64,000 nt of DNA from Pseudomonas songnenensis (lineage in GTDB: Bacteria > Pseudomonadota > Gammaproteobacteria > Pseudomonadales > Pseudomonadaceae), in assembly GCF_003696315.1 (NCBI RefSeq), contig NZ_RFFN01000003.1, forward strand, positions 1-64,000. Reading direction: 5' to 3'. The position numbers and the translations under genes were made by a program. The notes beneath the pieces were generated by a model. The model ran no database searches. It worked only from the letters and a program-made list of their open reading frames with translations, and was not told the origin of the DNA. Below are positions 30,946 through 42,143 of the stretch, in pieces. The stretch's first letter is position 1. Every line of letters starts with the position of its first letter.

Positions 30946-33714
30946 ATGGCAGTCAAATACCCCGCGTTTCGTAAAAAATTCCCTCTACTGGTTACTGGCG
31001 GTCTGCTTGCATTGCAACCGGTAGCTGTACCTTTTGTCTTCGCAGCCGAACAGTTTGCCTGTCAACCGGATGCATCCGGTGGCTGGAATTGCGCTTCCAA
31101 TGTGCCGAGCCAGGCACTGCCGCCGCGCCCGGCACAGAGCGGTAGCGTTGCGGGCACGCCAAGCACCAGCAAGTCGACGACTGCCAAGACACAGCAGCCG
31201 ACCGCCACCACCAAGCTGGTCACCGAAAGCAAGGGCCGCGCCCTCGCCTCGCGCAGCGCCGACTTCAGCCACCTCGACTGGGTGCCGCGCGATCAGCTGA
31301 CCCCAGCCCAGCTCGCCGAAACCGGCCCGTACTGTGCCGGCACCTATGTCGAGCCAGATCGTCCCGGCAAGTTCGACACCACGCCGATGAGCGAAGCGCC
31401 GACCTATGTCTCGGCCAAGGCGACGCGCTACGAGCAGGAGCAGGAAATCGCCACCCTCGCCGGTGAGGTGGTCCTGCGCCAGGGCAGCATCCAGGTCGAG
31501 GCAGACGAAGCCAGCCTGCACCAGCTGGAAAATCGCGGCGAGCTGACCGGCAACGTCCGCTTCCGCGACCGCGACGCACTGCTGGTAGGCGATCGCGCCG
31601 AAATCTTCCTCGACAGCGGCGAAGCCAAGGTGGAAAACGCCGAATATGTTGTGCACTCCGGCAAGGTCCGCGGCAGCGCGCAGTACGCCAAGCGCGAAGA
31701 GACCGCGATCATCCGCCTCAAGGATGGCACCTACACCAGCTGCGAACCGGGCGAAAACACCTGGCACCTGAAAGGCAACAACGTCACGCTGAACCCGGCT
31801 ACCGGCTTCGGTTCGGCAACCAACGTCACGCTGCGGGTCAAGGATATTCCGGTGTTCTACACACCTTATATCCACTTCCCCATCGATGACCGTCGCCAGT
31901 CGGGCTTTCTCGCGCCGAGCATCGGTTCGTCCAGCGACAACGGCTTCTCCGTGCAGACCCCGTACTACTTCAACCTGGCGCCGAACTTCGACGCCACGCT
32001 GTACCCGCACCTGATGACCGACCGTGGCCTGCTGATGGAAGGCGAATTCCGCTACCTGACGCGCAGCAGCGAGGGTCAGTTCGGCGCGGCGTATCTGGAC
32101 GACAGCAACGACGACCGCAAGCTGCAGTCCGAGTACGAAGACCAGCGCTGGATGTACAGCTGGCAGAACCGTACCGGTCTCGACTCGCGCTGGCTCGCCG
32201 AGGTGGACTACACCGATATCAGCGATCCCTATTACTTCCAGGATCTGGATACCAACCTCAATATCAACCAGCCCGATCATCTCGACCAGCGCGGCACGCT
32301 CACGTATCGCGGGAACACCTATACTGCGCGCTTGAACATGCATGCCTACGAGCGCGCTACTGTCGCAGACATCACGCCTTACGAGCGCCTGCCACAGCTG
32401 ACCCTGGACGGGCGCCTGCCTTTCCAGCCGGGCGGCCTGAATTTTGCCTACAAGACTGAGTTCGTCAGCTTCCAGCGCAGCCTGCGCAGCGGCAACTTTA
32501 TCAACGAAGACGGCAATCCGGAGCAGTGGTACGACGATCGCCTGCGCGGCCTGACTCGTGCGGAAGGCGAGCGCCTGCATCTTGAGCCAGGCGTCAGCCT
32601 CCCTCTGAACTGGTCGTGGGGCTTCCTCAAGCCTTCACTCAAGTACGCCTACACCCAGTACGACCTGGACCTGGACGGCCGTGGCCAGAGCACACTGGCC
32701 AGCTACGAATCATTCGACAGCAGCCAGAATCGCAGCGTGCCCATTCTGAGTGTCGACAGTGGACTGTACTTCGACCGCGACACCCAATGGTTCGGCAAGG
32801 ACTATCGCCAGACCCTCGAACCGCGCATGTTCTATCTCTACGTACCGGAAGAGGATCAGGACGACATCCCGATCTTCGATACGGGCGAGAGCAGCTTCAG
32901 CTATTCCTCGCTGTGGCGAGAGAACCGCTTCTCCGGCAAGGATCGCATCGGCGACGCCAATCAGATCTCGCTTGGTGTGACCAATCGCTGGGTCGAACCC
33001 AACGGGTTCGAGCGTCAGCGCTTCAGCATCGGCCAGGCGTTCTACTTTGAAGATCGCAAGGTGCAGCTGCGCGGTATCGATTACCGCACTCGCGCCAGCG
33101 CCACCTCGGACGTGTCGCCGTATGCGCTGGAATATATGTATCGCTACAACCGCGACTGGCGCTTCACCTCGACCTTCAACTGGGACCCGGACAGCCACAG
33201 CACTCGCTCAGGCAGCGCTATGTGGCATTACCAGCCGGAAGACAACCCAGGCAAGATCGTCAACCTCGGTTATCGCTATCGCAACGACACCATGCGCTTC
33301 GACCAAGCGACCGGCGAATGGACCTACGGCGGCGACTACGGCACGCCAGACTCGCCGGAGTACATCAAGGACTACTACAAGATCAACCAGCACGACTTCT
33401 CGGTCATCTGGCCGGTGGTCCCGCAATGGAGCGTCATCGCCCGCTGGCAGCATGACTACAGCCGCAGCCGCACCCTCGAAGCCTTCGGTGGCTTCGAGTA
33501 CGACAGTTGCTGCTGGAAGCTGCGCCTGATCAATCGCTACTGGATCGACTACGACGAGACCAGCCTCAACCCCGACCGCAACGACGAGCCGGACCGCGGG
33601 ATCTTCCTGCAGATTGTCCTCAAGGGACTCGGCGGTGTAGTCGGCAATGCGACCGAAACTTTCCTCGACGAAGGCATCCAAGGCTACCGTGAACGTGAAG
33701 ATCAAGCTTTCTGA
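30946..33714 (+). CDS. lptD: LPS-assembly outer membrane protein LptD
   Basis: Outer-membrane beta-barrel that inserts lipopolysaccharide into the outer leaflet with LptE. 922 aa: signal peptide about 1-33, N-terminal OstA/LptA-like domain (about 150-270), then the barrel. Cysteines for the inter-domain disulfides are present at C39, C49 and the C855-C856 pair (DSCCWKL). [12 protein letters not shown] fits pseudomonad LptD and was preferred to an ATG 51 nt upstream. It overlaps surA by 26 nt, matching the role of SurA as chaperone for LptD folding. Confidence 0.95.
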   Translation: MAVKYPAFRKKFPLLVTGGLLALQPVAVPFVFAAEQFACQPDASGGWNCASNVPSQALPPRPAQSGSVAGTPSTSKSTTAKTQQPTATTKLVTESKGRALASRSADFSHLDWVPRDQLTPAQLAETGPYCAGTYVEPDRPGKFDTTPMSEAPTYVSAKATRYEQEQEIATLAGEVVLRQGSIQVEADEASLHQLENRGELTGNVRFRDRDALLVGDRAEIFLDSGEAKVENAEYVVHSGKVRGSAQYAKREETAIIRLKDGTYTSCEPGENTWHLKGNNVTLNPATGFGSATNVTLRVKDIPVFYTPYIHFPIDDRRQSGFLAPSIGSSSDNGFSVQTPYYFNLAPNFDATLYPHLMTDRGLLMEGEFRYLTRSSEGQFGAAYLDDSNDDRKLQSEYEDQRWMYSWQNRTGLDSRWLAEVDYTDISDPYYFQDLDTNLNINQPDHLDQRGTLTYRGNTYTARLNMHAYERATVADITPYERLPQLTLDGRLPFQPGGLNFAYKTEFVSFQRSLRSGNFINEDGNPEQWYDDRLRGLTRAEGERLHLEPGVSLPLNWSWGFLKPSLKYAYTQYDLDLDGRGQSTLASYESFDSSQNRSVPILSVDSGLYFDRDTQWFGKDYRQTLEPRMFYLYVPEEDQDDIPIFDTGESSFSYSSLWRENRFSGKDRIGDANQISLGVTNRWVEPNGFERQRFSIGQAFYFEDRKVQLRGIDYRTRASATSDVSPYALEYMYRYNRDWRFTSTFNWDPDSHSTRSGSAMWHYQPEDNPGKIVNLGYRYRNDTMRFDQATGEWTYGGDYGTPDSPEYIKDYYKINQHDFSVIWPVVPQWSVIARWQHDYSRSRTLEAFGGFEYDSCCWKLRLINRYWIDYDETSLNPDRNDEPDRGIFLQIVLKGLGGVVGNATETFLDEGIQGYREREDQAF

Positions 33715-35002
33715 AGTACTGCGCCCGCTCGCGCTCGGCGCTCTGCTGCTGAGCGGTGCGACTCTCGCGCCTGCGGCCCTCGCTCAGGTGCAACCATTGG
33801 ACCGCGTGGTGGCGATCGTCGATAACGACGTCATCATGCAGAGCCAGCTGCAGCAGCGGATGCGTGAAGTCCAGCAGACCATCGAAAAGCGTGGCGCCGA
33901 TGCGCCACCGATGGATGTATTGCAGCAGCAGGTTCTGGAGCGCCTGATCACCGAAAATCTGCAGTTGCAGATTGGTGAGCGCTCCGGCATTCGCATCGCT
34001 GACGAAGAGCTCAACCAGGCCATGGGCACCATTGCCCAGCGCAACAACATGTCGCTGGAGCAGTTCCGCGAAGCGTTGTCGCGTGACGGTCTGAGCCTGG
34101 AAAGCGCGCGCGAGCAGATCCGCCGCGAAATGGTCATCAGCCGCGTGCGCCAGCGGCGAGTGGCCGAGCGCATCCAGGTTTCCAACCAGGAGGTGCAGAA
34201 CTTCCTGGCCTCTGACCTCGGCAAGCTGCAGCTGTCCGAGGAATACCACCTGGCCAATATCCTCATCCCGGTGCCAGAAGCGGCTGATTCGGCAACCATC
34301 CAGGCTGCCGAACGTACCGCGATGGATACCTACCAGCAGCTGCAGCAGGGCGCCGACTTTGCCCGCCTTGCCGTGTCTCGCTCCGGCAGCGAGAACGCAC
34401 TGGAAGGCGGCGACATGGGCTGGCGCAAGGCGGCTCAGCTGCCACCTCCGTTCGATGCCGTAGTACGCGAATTGTCGGTCGGCGAAGTGACCGAGCCGGT
34501 GCGCACGCCGCCGGGCTTCATCATGCTCAAGCTGCTGGACAAGCGTGGTGGCGAGACGCAGGTGCGTGACGAAGTGCATGTCCGCCATATCCTGATCAAG
34601 CCGAGCGCGATCCGTAGCGAAGACGAGGCCCGCCTGCTGGTACAGCGCTTGCGCGACCGCATCAGCGCTGGCGAAGATTTCGGTCAGCTCGCAAAAAGCT
34701 TCTCCGAAGACCCGGGCTCGGCGCTCAATGGCGGTGACCTGAACTGGATCGACCCGGCCTCGCTGGTACCCGAGTTCCGCGAAGTCATGGCGAACACGGC
34801 GAGTGGCGAGCTCTCTCCGGTGTTCAAGTCGCCCTACGGCTGGCACATCCTCGAGGTGCTCGGCCGCCGTGCCACCGACGCCAGCGAGCAGTTCCGCGAG
34901 CAACAGGCGCTGAGCTTGCTGCGCAACCGCAAGTACGATGAAGAGCTGCAGGCGTGGTTACGCCAGATCCGCGACGAAGCCTACGTCGAGATCAAGCTCT
35001 AA
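33689..35002 (+). CDS. surA: Periplasmic chaperone and peptidyl-prolyl isomerase SurA
   Basis: Escorts outer-membrane proteins across the periplasm. 437 aa with a signal peptide (about 1-31, ending AALAQ), SurA N domain with [15 protein letters not shown], and two parvulin domains (about 180-280 and 290-390, the second with HVRHILIK). GTG at 33689 was chosen because [21 protein letters not shown] is the complete signal sequence; the ATG 42 nt upstream adds non-signal residues encoded inside lptD. Confidence 0.93.
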   Translation: MNVKIKLSEVLRPLALGALLLSGATLAPAALAQVQPLDRVVAIVDNDVIMQSQLQQRMREVQQTIEKRGADAPPMDVLQQQVLERLITENLQLQIGERSGIRIADEELNQAMGTIAQRNNMSLEQFREALSRDGLSLESAREQIRREMVISRVRQRRVAERIQVSNQEVQNFLASDLGKLQLSEEYHLANILIPVPEAADSATIQAAERTAMDTYQQLQQGADFARLAVSRSGSENALEGGDMGWRKAAQLPPPFDAVVRELSVGEVTEPVRTPPGFIMLKLLDKRGGETQVRDEVHVRHILIKPSAIRSEDEARLLVQRLRDRISAGEDFGQLAKSFSEDPGSALNGGDLNWIDPASLVPEFREVMANTASGELSPVFKSPYGWHILEVLGRRATDASEQFREQQALSLLRNRKYDEELQAWLRQIRDEAYVEIKL

Positions 35003-35113
35003 GCTGCACGCTGCACCGACAAGCAACAGGAACGCGGGGTGATGGCCGAAGGGTCGCCACCCCGTTTTCATTTCAGGCGGTTGAACGCCACACGCCATGC
35101 AGAGAGAAGCCTG

Positions 35114-36106
35114 ATGACCGCTCCCCGCCCCTTCGTTCTCACCCCCGGTGAACCGGCCGGCATCGGCCCGGACCTCTGCCTGCTGCTGGCTCGCGAGGCC
35201 CAGCCTCAGATCCTGGTAGCCATCGCCAGCCGTTCTTTGTTGGCAGAACGCGCCTCGCAACTAGGACTGAAGATTGAGCTGCGGGACGTCGGGCCTCATG
35301 GCTGGCCAAGCCAGCCGGCGCCGGCCAACTGTCTGTACGTCTGGGATACTCCGCTGGATGCACCGGTGATCGCGGGCCAGCTCAACGCGCGCAACGGCCA
35401 CTACGTACTGGAAACGCTGACTCGAGCCGGGACAGGGTGCCTCGACGGCAGCTTCGCCGGCATGATCACCGCGCCCGTACACAAGGGCGTGATCAACGAG
35501 GCCGGCATCCCCTTTTCCGGCCATACGGAGTTTCTCGCCGAGCTGACCCGCACCGAGCAGGTGGTGATGATGCTTGCCACACGCGGCCTGCGTGTCGCGC
35601 TGGTGACCACTCACCTGCCGCTCAAGGATGTCGCAGCGGCGATCACCCCGGAGCGTCTGGAGCGGGTTGCGCGGATCCTGCACCACGACCTGGTCAGCAA
35701 GTTCGGTATTACCCGTCCGCGCATTCTGGTCTGCGGCCTGAACCCGCATGCCGGCGAAGGTGGCCACCTGGGTCGCGAAGAAATCGAGATCATCGAGCCC
35801 GTGCTGGCCAGGCTCCGTGACGAAGGCCTCGACCTGAGCGGTCCGCTGCCGGCGGATACCCTTTTCACGCCAAAGCATCTCGAGCACTGCGACGCGGTGC
35901 TGGCGATGTACCACGACCAGGGCCTGCCGGTGCTCAAGTACAAAGGCTTCGGCGCTGCCGTCAACGTGACCCTGGGCCTGCCGATCGTTCGCACGTCGGT
36001 GGATCACGGCACCGCGCTGGATCTCGCCGGCAGCGGCAGGATCGACACCGGCAGCCTGCAAGTCGCGCTGGAAACGGCCTACCAGATGGTCGGCAGCCAG
36101 AGCTAG
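35114..36106 (+). CDS. pdxA: 4-hydroxythreonine-4-phosphate dehydrogenase
   Basis: NAD-dependent oxidative decarboxylase of pyridoxal phosphate synthesis. 330 aa with [13 protein letters not shown] at the N-terminus, metal-binding histidines in [11 protein letters not shown] and [13 protein letters not shown], and the C-terminal [13 protein letters not shown]. The ATG at 35114 starts [13 protein letters not shown]. It follows surA by about 110 nt, in the common surA-pdxA-rsmA-apaG-apaH order. Confidence 0.96.
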   Translation: MTAPRPFVLTPGEPAGIGPDLCLLLAREAQPQILVAIASRSLLAERASQLGLKIELRDVGPHGWPSQPAPANCLYVWDTPLDAPVIAGQLNARNGHYVLETLTRAGTGCLDGSFAGMITAPVHKGVINEAGIPFSGHTEFLAELTRTEQVVMMLATRGLRVALVTTHLPLKDVAAAITPERLERVARILHHDLVSKFGITRPRILVCGLNPHAGEGGHLGREEIEIIEPVLARLRDEGLDLSGPLPADTLFTPKHLEHCDAVLAMYHDQGLPVLKYKGFGAAVNVTLGLPIVRTSVDHGTALDLAGSGRIDTGSLQVALETAYQMVGSQS

Positions 36107-36179
36107 CCGGCACCGCACGCAGCTCGAACGATCTTCTGGCCGCCCTCGCCTGCTAAAATATGTGTCTTATCCGTTTCTC

Positions 36180-36207
36180 AGCTTCGAGCTTCAGGCTTCA
36201 AGCTGCT
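36180..36207 (+). repeat. Four tandem degenerate heptamers before rsmA
   Basis: AGCTTCG-AGCTTCA-GGCTTCA-AGCTGCT, four 7-nt units ending 13 nt before the rsmA start and just upstream of its GGAG. Period and sequence are clear; function unknown. Confidence 0.6.
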
Positions 36208-36220
36208 CCCTGGAGCCCCG

Positions 36221-37015
36221 ATGTCCGATTATCAGCACCGCGCGCGCAAACGCTTTGGCCAGAACTTCCTGCACGACGCTGGCGTCATTCACCGCATCCT
36301 GCGGGCAATTCATGCCAAGTCGGGTGAGCGACTGGTGGAGATCGGTCCCGGGCAGGGGGCACTCACCGAAGGGCTGCTCGACAGCGGTGCGCATCTGGAT
36401 GTCGTCGAGCTCGACCTCGACCTGATCCCCATCCTGCAGGGCAAATTCGCCGGGCGCGACAACTTCAATCTGCACCAGGGCGACGCACTGAAGTTCGACT
36501 TCGGCCGTCTGAGTGCGGAGCCGAACAGCCTGCGCATCGTCGGCAACCTGCCGTACAACATCTCCACCCCGCTGATCTTTCACCTGCTCGACCACGCGCA
36601 TCTGATCCGCGACATGCACTTCATGCTGCAGAAGGAAGTGGTTGAGCGCCTTGCGGCTACGCCAGGTGGCGGTGACTGGGGCCGTCTTTCGATCATGGTG
36701 CAGTATCACTGCCGCGTGGAGCACCTGTTCAACGTCGGGCCGGGCGCGTTCAACCCGGCGCCGAAAGTCGATTCGGCGATCGTTCGCCTGGTGCCACATG
36801 AGACACTGCCGCATCCGGCACGCGACCACCGCCAGCTCGAGCGCGTAGTGCGCGAGGCGTTCAACCAGCGTCGCAAGACCTTGCGCAACACCCTCAAGGG
36901 GTTGCTGGACGCGGACGCCATCGCAGCGACGGATGTGGATGGCAGCCTGCGCCCCGAACAACTGGATCTGGCGGCCTTCGTTCGCCTATCCGACCAACTG
37001 ACAGAACGCAGCTGA
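36221..37015 (+). CDS. rsmA: 16S rRNA dimethyladenosine transferase
   Basis: Dimethylates A1518 and A1519 near the 3' end of 16S rRNA (KsgA activity). 264 aa with RKRFGQNFLHD, SAM-binding EIGPGQGALTE and the catalytic NLPYNIS motif. GGAG precedes the ATG. Its stop codon lies in the loop of a 7-bp palindrome (CGCAGCT-GA-AGCTGCG, 37007-37022). Confidence 0.96.
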   Translation: MSDYQHRARKRFGQNFLHDAGVIHRILRAIHAKSGERLVEIGPGQGALTEGLLDSGAHLDVVELDLDLIPILQGKFAGRDNFNLHQGDALKFDFGRLSAEPNSLRIVGNLPYNISTPLIFHLLDHAHLIRDMHFMLQKEVVERLAATPGGGDWGRLSIMVQYHCRVEHLFNVGPGAFNPAPKVDSAIVRLVPHETLPHPARDHRQLERVVREAFNQRRKTLRNTLKGLLDADAIAATDVDGSLRPEQLDLAAFVRLSDQLTERS

Positions 37016-37054
37016 AGCTGCGGCCTCTACCTGTCTTCAACAGCGAGCAGTCTC

Positions 37055-37438
37055 ATGTCCGACGATAACCGCTACCGCATCGACGTCAGCGTCACGCCTC
37101 GCTATCTGGCCGCGCAATCGGAGCCGGAACAAAACCGCTATGCCTTTGCCTACACCGTAACCATCGAGAACAAGGGCGAGGTGGCAGCACAGTTGCTGTC
37201 GCGGCACTGGATCATCACCGATGGCGACGGCCAGGTGCAGGAAGTGCGCGGCGCCGGCGTCATTGGCGAGCAGCCGCTGATCGCACCTGGCGAACACCAC
37301 GTCTACACCAGCGGAACGCTGCTGGCCACCTGTGTCGGCAGCATGCAAGGCAGCTATGAGATGTTGGCCGAAGATGGTCACAGTTTCGATGCGCTCATTG
37401 CGCCGTTCCGCCTGGCCGTACCCGGAGCATTGCATTGA
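37055..37438 (+). CDS. apaG: ApaG protein
   Basis: 127-aa single-domain DUF525/ApaG beta-sandwich protein, with [15 protein letters not shown] and YTSGT motifs. Its biochemical role is unsettled; it is linked to cobalt/magnesium resistance and nucleotide binding. It is coupled to apaH: the apaG stop TGA overlaps the TTG start of apaH. Confidence 0.95.
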   Translation: MSDDNRYRIDVSVTPRYLAAQSEPEQNRYAFAYTVTIENKGEVAAQLLSRHWIITDGDGQVQEVRGAGVIGEQPLIAPGEHHVYTSGTLLATCVGSMQGSYEMLAEDGHSFDALIAPFRLAVPGALH

Positions 37439-38262
37439 CGACCTATGCCGTCGGCGACCTGCAAGGTTGCCTTGAACCGCTGACCTGTTTGCTGGAGCGC
37501 GTTGACTTCAGTCCTTCGCGCGACTGCCTGTGGCTGGCCGGGGACCTGGTCAACCGCGGCCCTCAGTCGCTGGAAGCCCTGCGTTTCGTGCGCGATCTCG
37601 AAGCCTCCGCAATCACCGTCCTCGGCAATCACGACCTGCACCTGCTGGCGGTGGCTCACAACATCGAACGCATGCGCAAATCCGATACCCTGCAATCGAT
37701 CCTGGACGCCCCGGATCGGACCGACCTGATCGACTGGCTGCGCCAGCAGAAGCTCATCCATTACGACGCCACGCGGCACACCGCCATGGTGCATGCCGGT
37801 ATTCCACCGCAGTGGTCGCTGGAGAAGGCGCTCAAGCGTGCCGCCGAGGTCGAGCAGGCATTGCAGGACGACGCACTGCTGATGCCGTTCCTCGATGGCA
37901 TGTACGGCAATCAGCCATCGAAATGGAACAAGGAGCTGCACGGCGTACCGCGGCTGCGCCTGATCACCAACTACTTCACCCGCATGCGTTTCTGCAAAGC
38001 CGACGGCACCCTCGATCTGGAAGCAAAGGAAGGTGCCGACAGCGCCCCCGCCGGCTATGCGCCCTGGTTCAGCCATACCAGTCGCAAGACCCGCAACGTC
38101 AAGCTGATCTTCGGCCACTGGGCTGCACTGGAAGGTCAGTGCGACGAGCCGAACGTCTTCGCGCTGGATACCGGCTGCGTCTGGGGTAACGCCATGACCT
38201 TGATGAACCTCGACAGCGGCGAAATGCACCGCTGCGAATGTGAACACGGGAAACCCGCATGA
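37435..38262 (+). CDS. apaH: Symmetrical bis(5'-nucleosyl)-tetraphosphatase
   Basis: Hydrolyses Ap4A to two ADP. 275-aa metallophosphatase with [14 protein letters not shown] and GNHDLHL metal motifs. The start is an unusual TTG at 37435-37437 that overlaps the apaG stop (TTGA), so translation is probably coupled; no in-frame ATG lies nearby before the GDLQG motif at residues 7-11. It overlaps glpE by 4 nt. Confidence 0.95.
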   Translation: MTTYAVGDLQGCLEPLTCLLERVDFSPSRDCLWLAGDLVNRGPQSLEALRFVRDLEASAITVLGNHDLHLLAVAHNIERMRKSDTLQSILDAPDRTDLIDWLRQQKLIHYDATRHTAMVHAGIPPQWSLEKALKRAAEVEQALQDDALLMPFLDGMYGNQPSKWNKELHGVPRLRLITNYFTRMRFCKADGTLDLEAKEGADSAPAGYAPWFSHTSRKTRNVKLIFGHWAALEGQCDEPNVFALDTGCVWGNAMTLMNLDSGEMHRCECEHGKPA

Positions 38263-38588
38263 CAGACTTCAAACGCATCCCGCCGGAACAAGCCCAGAGC
38301 ATGCGCAGCAGCGGCGCCGTGGTCGTGGATATTCGCGATCCGCACAGCTATGCCAGCGGCCATATCAGCGGATCACTGCATCTGGATAACCATTCCCTGC
38401 CGGATTTCATCGCCGCGGCCGATCTCGACCAGCCATTGATCGTGACCTGCTACCACGGCCACTCCAGCCAGAGCGCTGCAGCCTATCTGGTCAACCAGGG
38501 CTTTTCAGACGTCTACAGCCTCGACGGCGGCTTCGAACTCTGGCGCCACACCTATCCGGCCGATGTGGAACGCGGCGAACAAGCGTAA
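38259..38588 (+). CDS. glpE: Thiosulfate sulfurtransferase GlpE
   Basis: Single-domain rhodanese, 109 aa, transferring sulfur from thiosulfate to cyanide or thioredoxin. The active-site cysteine is C64 in VTCYHGHSS. It overlaps apaH (ATGA) and ends the lptD-glpE rightward run. Confidence 0.94.
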   Translation: MTDFKRIPPEQAQSMRSSGAVVVDIRDPHSYASGHISGSLHLDNHSLPDFIAAADLDQPLIVTCYHGHSSQSAAAYLVNQGFSDVYSLDGGFELWRHTYPADVERGEQA

Positions 38589-38608
38589 AAAATTATTTCC
38601 CGTCGATC

Positions 38609-38701
38609 GCCCGCCACCCGCGGGCTAGGCGCAGTTAACAGCCGAACGGCAGCGCCTAAAATCCTTCCTCGCCCTTGATCTTGCTGAATCCGAACTATCC
38701 T
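38609..38701 (+). promoter_or_regulatory. glpE-prkA intergenic region with hairpins and a candidate sigma-S -10
   Basis: The 270-nt gap holds a GCCCGC/GCGGGC hairpin (38609-38625), a 7-bp inverted repeat TAGGCGC/GCGCCTA (38626-38632 and 38652-38658) and CTATCCT (38695-38701), close to the sigma-S extended -10. RpoS control of the prkA-yeaH-spoVR unit would fit its stress role. No clear T-run follows the hairpins. The rest of the gap shows nothing I recognise. Confidence 0.3.
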
Positions 38702-38858
38702 TGAGTTCAGGCCATCCAAATAAACGAAGCCGGGAAACGGCTGACGGATTTCAGGGTTACGACCATTAGGTGTTCGGGGGAACTCCACTGGCCGCCACTT
38801 CGGCCGGGCCCAGAGTGCCTGATGACGCGCCTATTCGTGCATCGATCGAGGTGAAGTC

Positions 38859-40781
38859 ATGAGCATTTTCAGCCACTTCCAACAACGTTTCGAAGCGACC
38901 CGCCAGGAAGAGTATTCGCTCCAGGAATACCTCGATCTATGCAAGGCGGACCCCGGGACCTATGCCAGCGCCGCCGAGCGCCTGCTGATGGCGATCGGCG
39001 AACCCGAGCTGGTGGATACCTCCGTGGACTCTCGACTCTCGCGCATCTTCTCCAACAAGGTCATCCGCCGTTATCCCGCCTTCGAGGACTTCCACGGCAT
39101 GGAGGAGTGCATCGACCAGATCGTCTCCTACTTCCGTCATGCCGCGCAGGGCCTGGAAGAGAAGAAACAGATCCTCTATCTCCTCGGCCCGGTGGGCGGC
39201 GGCAAGTCTTCCCTGGCCGAAAAGCTCAAGCAGCTGATGGAGCGCGTGCCCTTCTACGCGATCAAGGGATCACCGGTATTCGAATCGCCACTGGGGCTGT
39301 TCAATCCGGTGGAGGATGCGCAGATTCTCGAGGAGGATTACGGTATCCCGCGGCGCTATCTGAACTCGATCATGTCCCCCTGGGCCACCAAGCGGTTGCA
39401 GGAGTTCGGCGGCGACATCTCCAAGTTCCGCGTGGTCAAGCTCTATCCGTCGATCCTCAACCAGATTGCTGTGGCCAAGACCGAACCGGGCGACGAGAAC
39501 AACCAGGACATCTCCTCGCTGGTGGGCAAGGTCGATATCCGCAAGCTGGAAGAATTTCCGCAGAACGATGCCGACGCCTACAGCTACTCGGGCGCGCTGT
39601 GCCGGGCCAACCAGGGCCTGATGGAATTCGTCGAGATGTTCAAGGCGCCGATCAAGGTCTTGCACCCGCTGCTGACGGCGACTCAGGAAGGCAACTACAA
39701 CAGTACCGAAGGCCTCGGCGCGATTCCTTACAGCGGCATCCTGCTGGCCCACTCCAACGAGTCGGAATGGCACAGCTTCCGCAACAACAAGAACAACGAA
39801 GCCTTCATCGACCGTATCTACATCGTCAAGGTGCCCTACTGCCTGCGCGTCAGCGACGAGATCAAGATCTACGACAAGCTGCTGACCAACAGCTCGCTGG
39901 CCCACGCGCATTGCGCGCCGGACACCCTGAAGATGCTCGCGCAGTTCTCCGTGCTGTCGCGCCTGAAGGAGCCGGAGAACTCCAACATCTACTCGAAGAT
40001 GCGCGTGTATGACGGCGAAAACCTCAAGGACACCGATCCGAAGGCCAAGTCGATCCAGGAATACCGCGACACCGCCGGCGTCGACGAAGGCATGAACGGC
40101 CTCTCCACCCGTTTCGCCTTCAAGATCCTGTCGAAGGTCTTCAACTTCGATCCGCACGAGATCGCCGCCAACCCGGTGCACCTGCTCTACGTGCTGGAGC
40201 AGCAGATCGAGCAGGAACAGTTCCCCGCCGAGGTGCGCGAGCGCTACCTGCGTTTCATCAAGGAGTACCTGGCGCCGCGCTACATCGAGTTCATCGGCAA
40301 GGAAATCCAGACGGCCTACCTCGAGTCCTACAGCGAATACGGACAGAACATCTTCGACCGCTACGTGCTCTACGCCGACTTCTGGATCCAGGATCAGGAA
40401 TACCGCGATCCGGAAACCGGTGAGATCCTCAACCGCGTGGCGCTCAACGAGGAACTGGAGAAGATCGAGAAGCCGGCCGGCATCAGCAATCCGAAGGACT
40501 TCCGCAACGAGATCGTCAACTTCGTGCTGCGCGCGCGGGCCAACAACAACGGCAAGAACCCGTCGTGGCTGTCCTACGAGAAGCTGCGTGTGGTGATCGA
40601 GAAGAAGATGTTCTCCAACACCGAGGACCTGCTGCCGGTCATCAGCTTCAACGCCAAGGCGAGCAAGGAAGACCAGAAGAAGCACAACGACTTCGTCGTG
40701 CGCATGGTCGAGCGTGGCTACACCGAGAAGCAGGTTCGCCTGCTGTCCGAATGGTATCTGCGGGTGCGTAAATCGCAGTAA
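38859..40781 (+). CDS. prkA: PrkA family serine protein kinase
   Basis: 640-aa protein with an N-terminal AAA-like PrkA domain (Walker A LLGPVGGGKSSLAEKL near residue 108) and a C-terminal kinase-like PrkA domain. The E. coli homologue YeaG is an RpoS-dependent stress kinase involved in nitrogen starvation response. It leads the conserved prkA-yeaH-spoVR cluster; GAGGTGA precedes the ATG. Confidence 0.95.
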   Translation: MSIFSHFQQRFEATRQEEYSLQEYLDLCKADPGTYASAAERLLMAIGEPELVDTSVDSRLSRIFSNKVIRRYPAFEDFHGMEECIDQIVSYFRHAAQGLEEKKQILYLLGPVGGGKSSLAEKLKQLMERVPFYAIKGSPVFESPLGLFNPVEDAQILEEDYGIPRRYLNSIMSPWATKRLQEFGGDISKFRVVKLYPSILNQIAVAKTEPGDENNQDISSLVGKVDIRKLEEFPQNDADAYSYSGALCRANQGLMEFVEMFKAPIKVLHPLLTATQEGNYNSTEGLGAIPYSGILLAHSNESEWHSFRNNKNNEAFIDRIYIVKVPYCLRVSDEIKIYDKLLTNSSLAHAHCAPDTLKMLAQFSVLSRLKEPENSNIYSKMRVYDGENLKDTDPKAKSIQEYRDTAGVDEGMNGLSTRFAFKILSKVFNFDPHEIAANPVHLLYVLEQQIEQEQFPAEVRERYLRFIKEYLAPRYIEFIGKEIQTAYLESYSEYGQNIFDRYVLYADFWIQDQEYRDPETGEILNRVALNEELEKIEKPAGISNPKDFRNEIVNFVLRARANNNGKNPSWLSYEKLRVVIEKKMFSNTEDLLPVISFNAKASKEDQKKHNDFVVRMVERGYTEKQVRLLSEWYLRVRKSQ

Positions 40782-40861
40782 GTGGCTGAACGCCTGAGGC
40801 TGGATGCACCGCGGCACGCTCCAGCTTCAGGCCCACGGTTTCAGCCTAGCCCGGAGGGCCT

Positions 40862-42133
40862 ATGAGCTACGTGATCGATCGTCGCCTGAATGGCAAGAAC
40901 AAGAGCACGGTGAACCGCCAGCGTTTCCTGCAGCGGTATCGCGGGCATATCAAGAAAGCGGTGGAGGAAGCCGTCGGCCGGCGTTCCATCACCGACATGG
41001 AACATGGCGAGCAGATCAGCATTCCCGGTCGTGATATCGACGAGCCGGTGCTTCACCACGGCCGCGGCGGCCGGCAGACCATCGTTCACCCCGGCAACAA
41101 GGAGTTCGTCGCCGGCGAGCGCATTCCGCGGCCGCAGGGTGGCGGCGGTGGGCAAGGCGCCGGCCAGGCCAGCAACAGCGGAGATGGCATGGACGACTTC
41201 GTCTTCCAGATCACTCAGGAGGAATTCCTCGACTTCATGTTCGAGGACCTGGAGCTGCCCAACCTGGTCAAGCGTCACCTGACCGGCACCGACACCTTCA
41301 AGACGGTGCGCGCCGGTATCAGCAATGAAGGCAACCCGTCGCGCATCAACATCGTGCGCACGCTGCGCTCGGCCCATGCCCGCCGCATTGCGCTTTCGGG
41401 CAGCAGCCGCGCGCAGCTGAGGGCATTGAAGGCGGAGCTGGAGCGCTTGCGTCTGGAGGAGCCGAACAACTTCGGCGACATCAAGGCCACGGAAGAGGAG
41501 ATCGAGCGGCTCACCGCGCGGATCAAGCGCGTGCCCTTCCTGGACACCTTCGACCTCAAGTACAACCTGCTGGTCAAGCATCCCAACCCCAGCTCCAAGG
41601 CAGTGATGTTCTGCCTGATGGACGTTTCCGGCTCCATGACCCAGGCGACCAAGGACATCGCCAAGCGCTTCTTCATCCTGTTGTATCTGTTCCTCAAGCG
41701 GAACTACGACAAGATCGACGTGGTGTTCATCCGCCACCACACCAGCGCCAAGGAAGTCGATGAAGAGGAGTTCTTCTACTCGCGGGAAACCGGCGGCACC
41801 ATCGTTTCCAGCGCGCTGAAGATGATGCAGGAGATCATGGCCGAGCGTTATCCGGCCAACGAGTGGAACATCTACGCGGCGCAGGCCTCCGACGGCGACA
41901 ACTGGAACGACGATTCACCGCTGTGCCGTGACATCCTGATCAACCAGATCATGCCTTTCGTGCAGTACTTCACCTATGTCGAAATCACCCCGCGCGAGCA
42001 CCAGGCACTCTGGTACGAGTACAACCAGGTCGCCGAAGCCTTTTCCGATGCGTTCGCCCAACAGCAACTGGTGAGCGCCGCGGACATCTACCCGGTGTTC
42101 CGCGAACTCTTCCAGCGGCGCATGACCAGCTGA
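40862..42133 (+). CDS. YeaH/DUF444 family protein (von Willebrand-like)
   Basis: 423-aa cytosolic protein. The C-terminal half has a VWA-like metal site ([17 protein letters not shown]). The middle glycine-rich region ([12 protein letters not shown]) is a linker. Homologue of E. coli YeaH; acts with PrkA and SpoVR in an unknown stress pathway. AGGGCCT precedes the ATG. Confidence 0.93.
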   Translation: MSYVIDRRLNGKNKSTVNRQRFLQRYRGHIKKAVEEAVGRRSITDMEHGEQISIPGRDIDEPVLHHGRGGRQTIVHPGNKEFVAGERIPRPQGGGGGQGAGQASNSGDGMDDFVFQITQEEFLDFMFEDLELPNLVKRHLTGTDTFKTVRAGISNEGNPSRINIVRTLRSAHARRIALSGSSRAQLRALKAELERLRLEEPNNFGDIKATEEEIERLTARIKRVPFLDTFDLKYNLLVKHPNPSSKAVMFCLMDVSGSMTQATKDIAKRFFILLYLFLKRNYDKIDVVFIRHHTSAKEVDEEEFFYSRETGGTIVSSALKMMQEIMAERYPANEWNIYAAQASDGDNWNDDSPLCRDILINQIMPFVQYFTYVEITPREHQALWYEYNQVAEAFSDAFAQQQLVSAADIYPVFRELFQRRMTS

Positions 42134-42143
42134 GGTGTGCAGC

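Noticed and set aside
30985..32580. 531-codon open frame opposite lptD
   Set aside because: Val/Ala/Glu-rich antisense frame over a well-supported outer membrane protein gene.
39270..40817. 515-codon open frame opposite prkA
   Set aside because: Shadow frame; PrkA on the plus strand is full length with Walker motifs.
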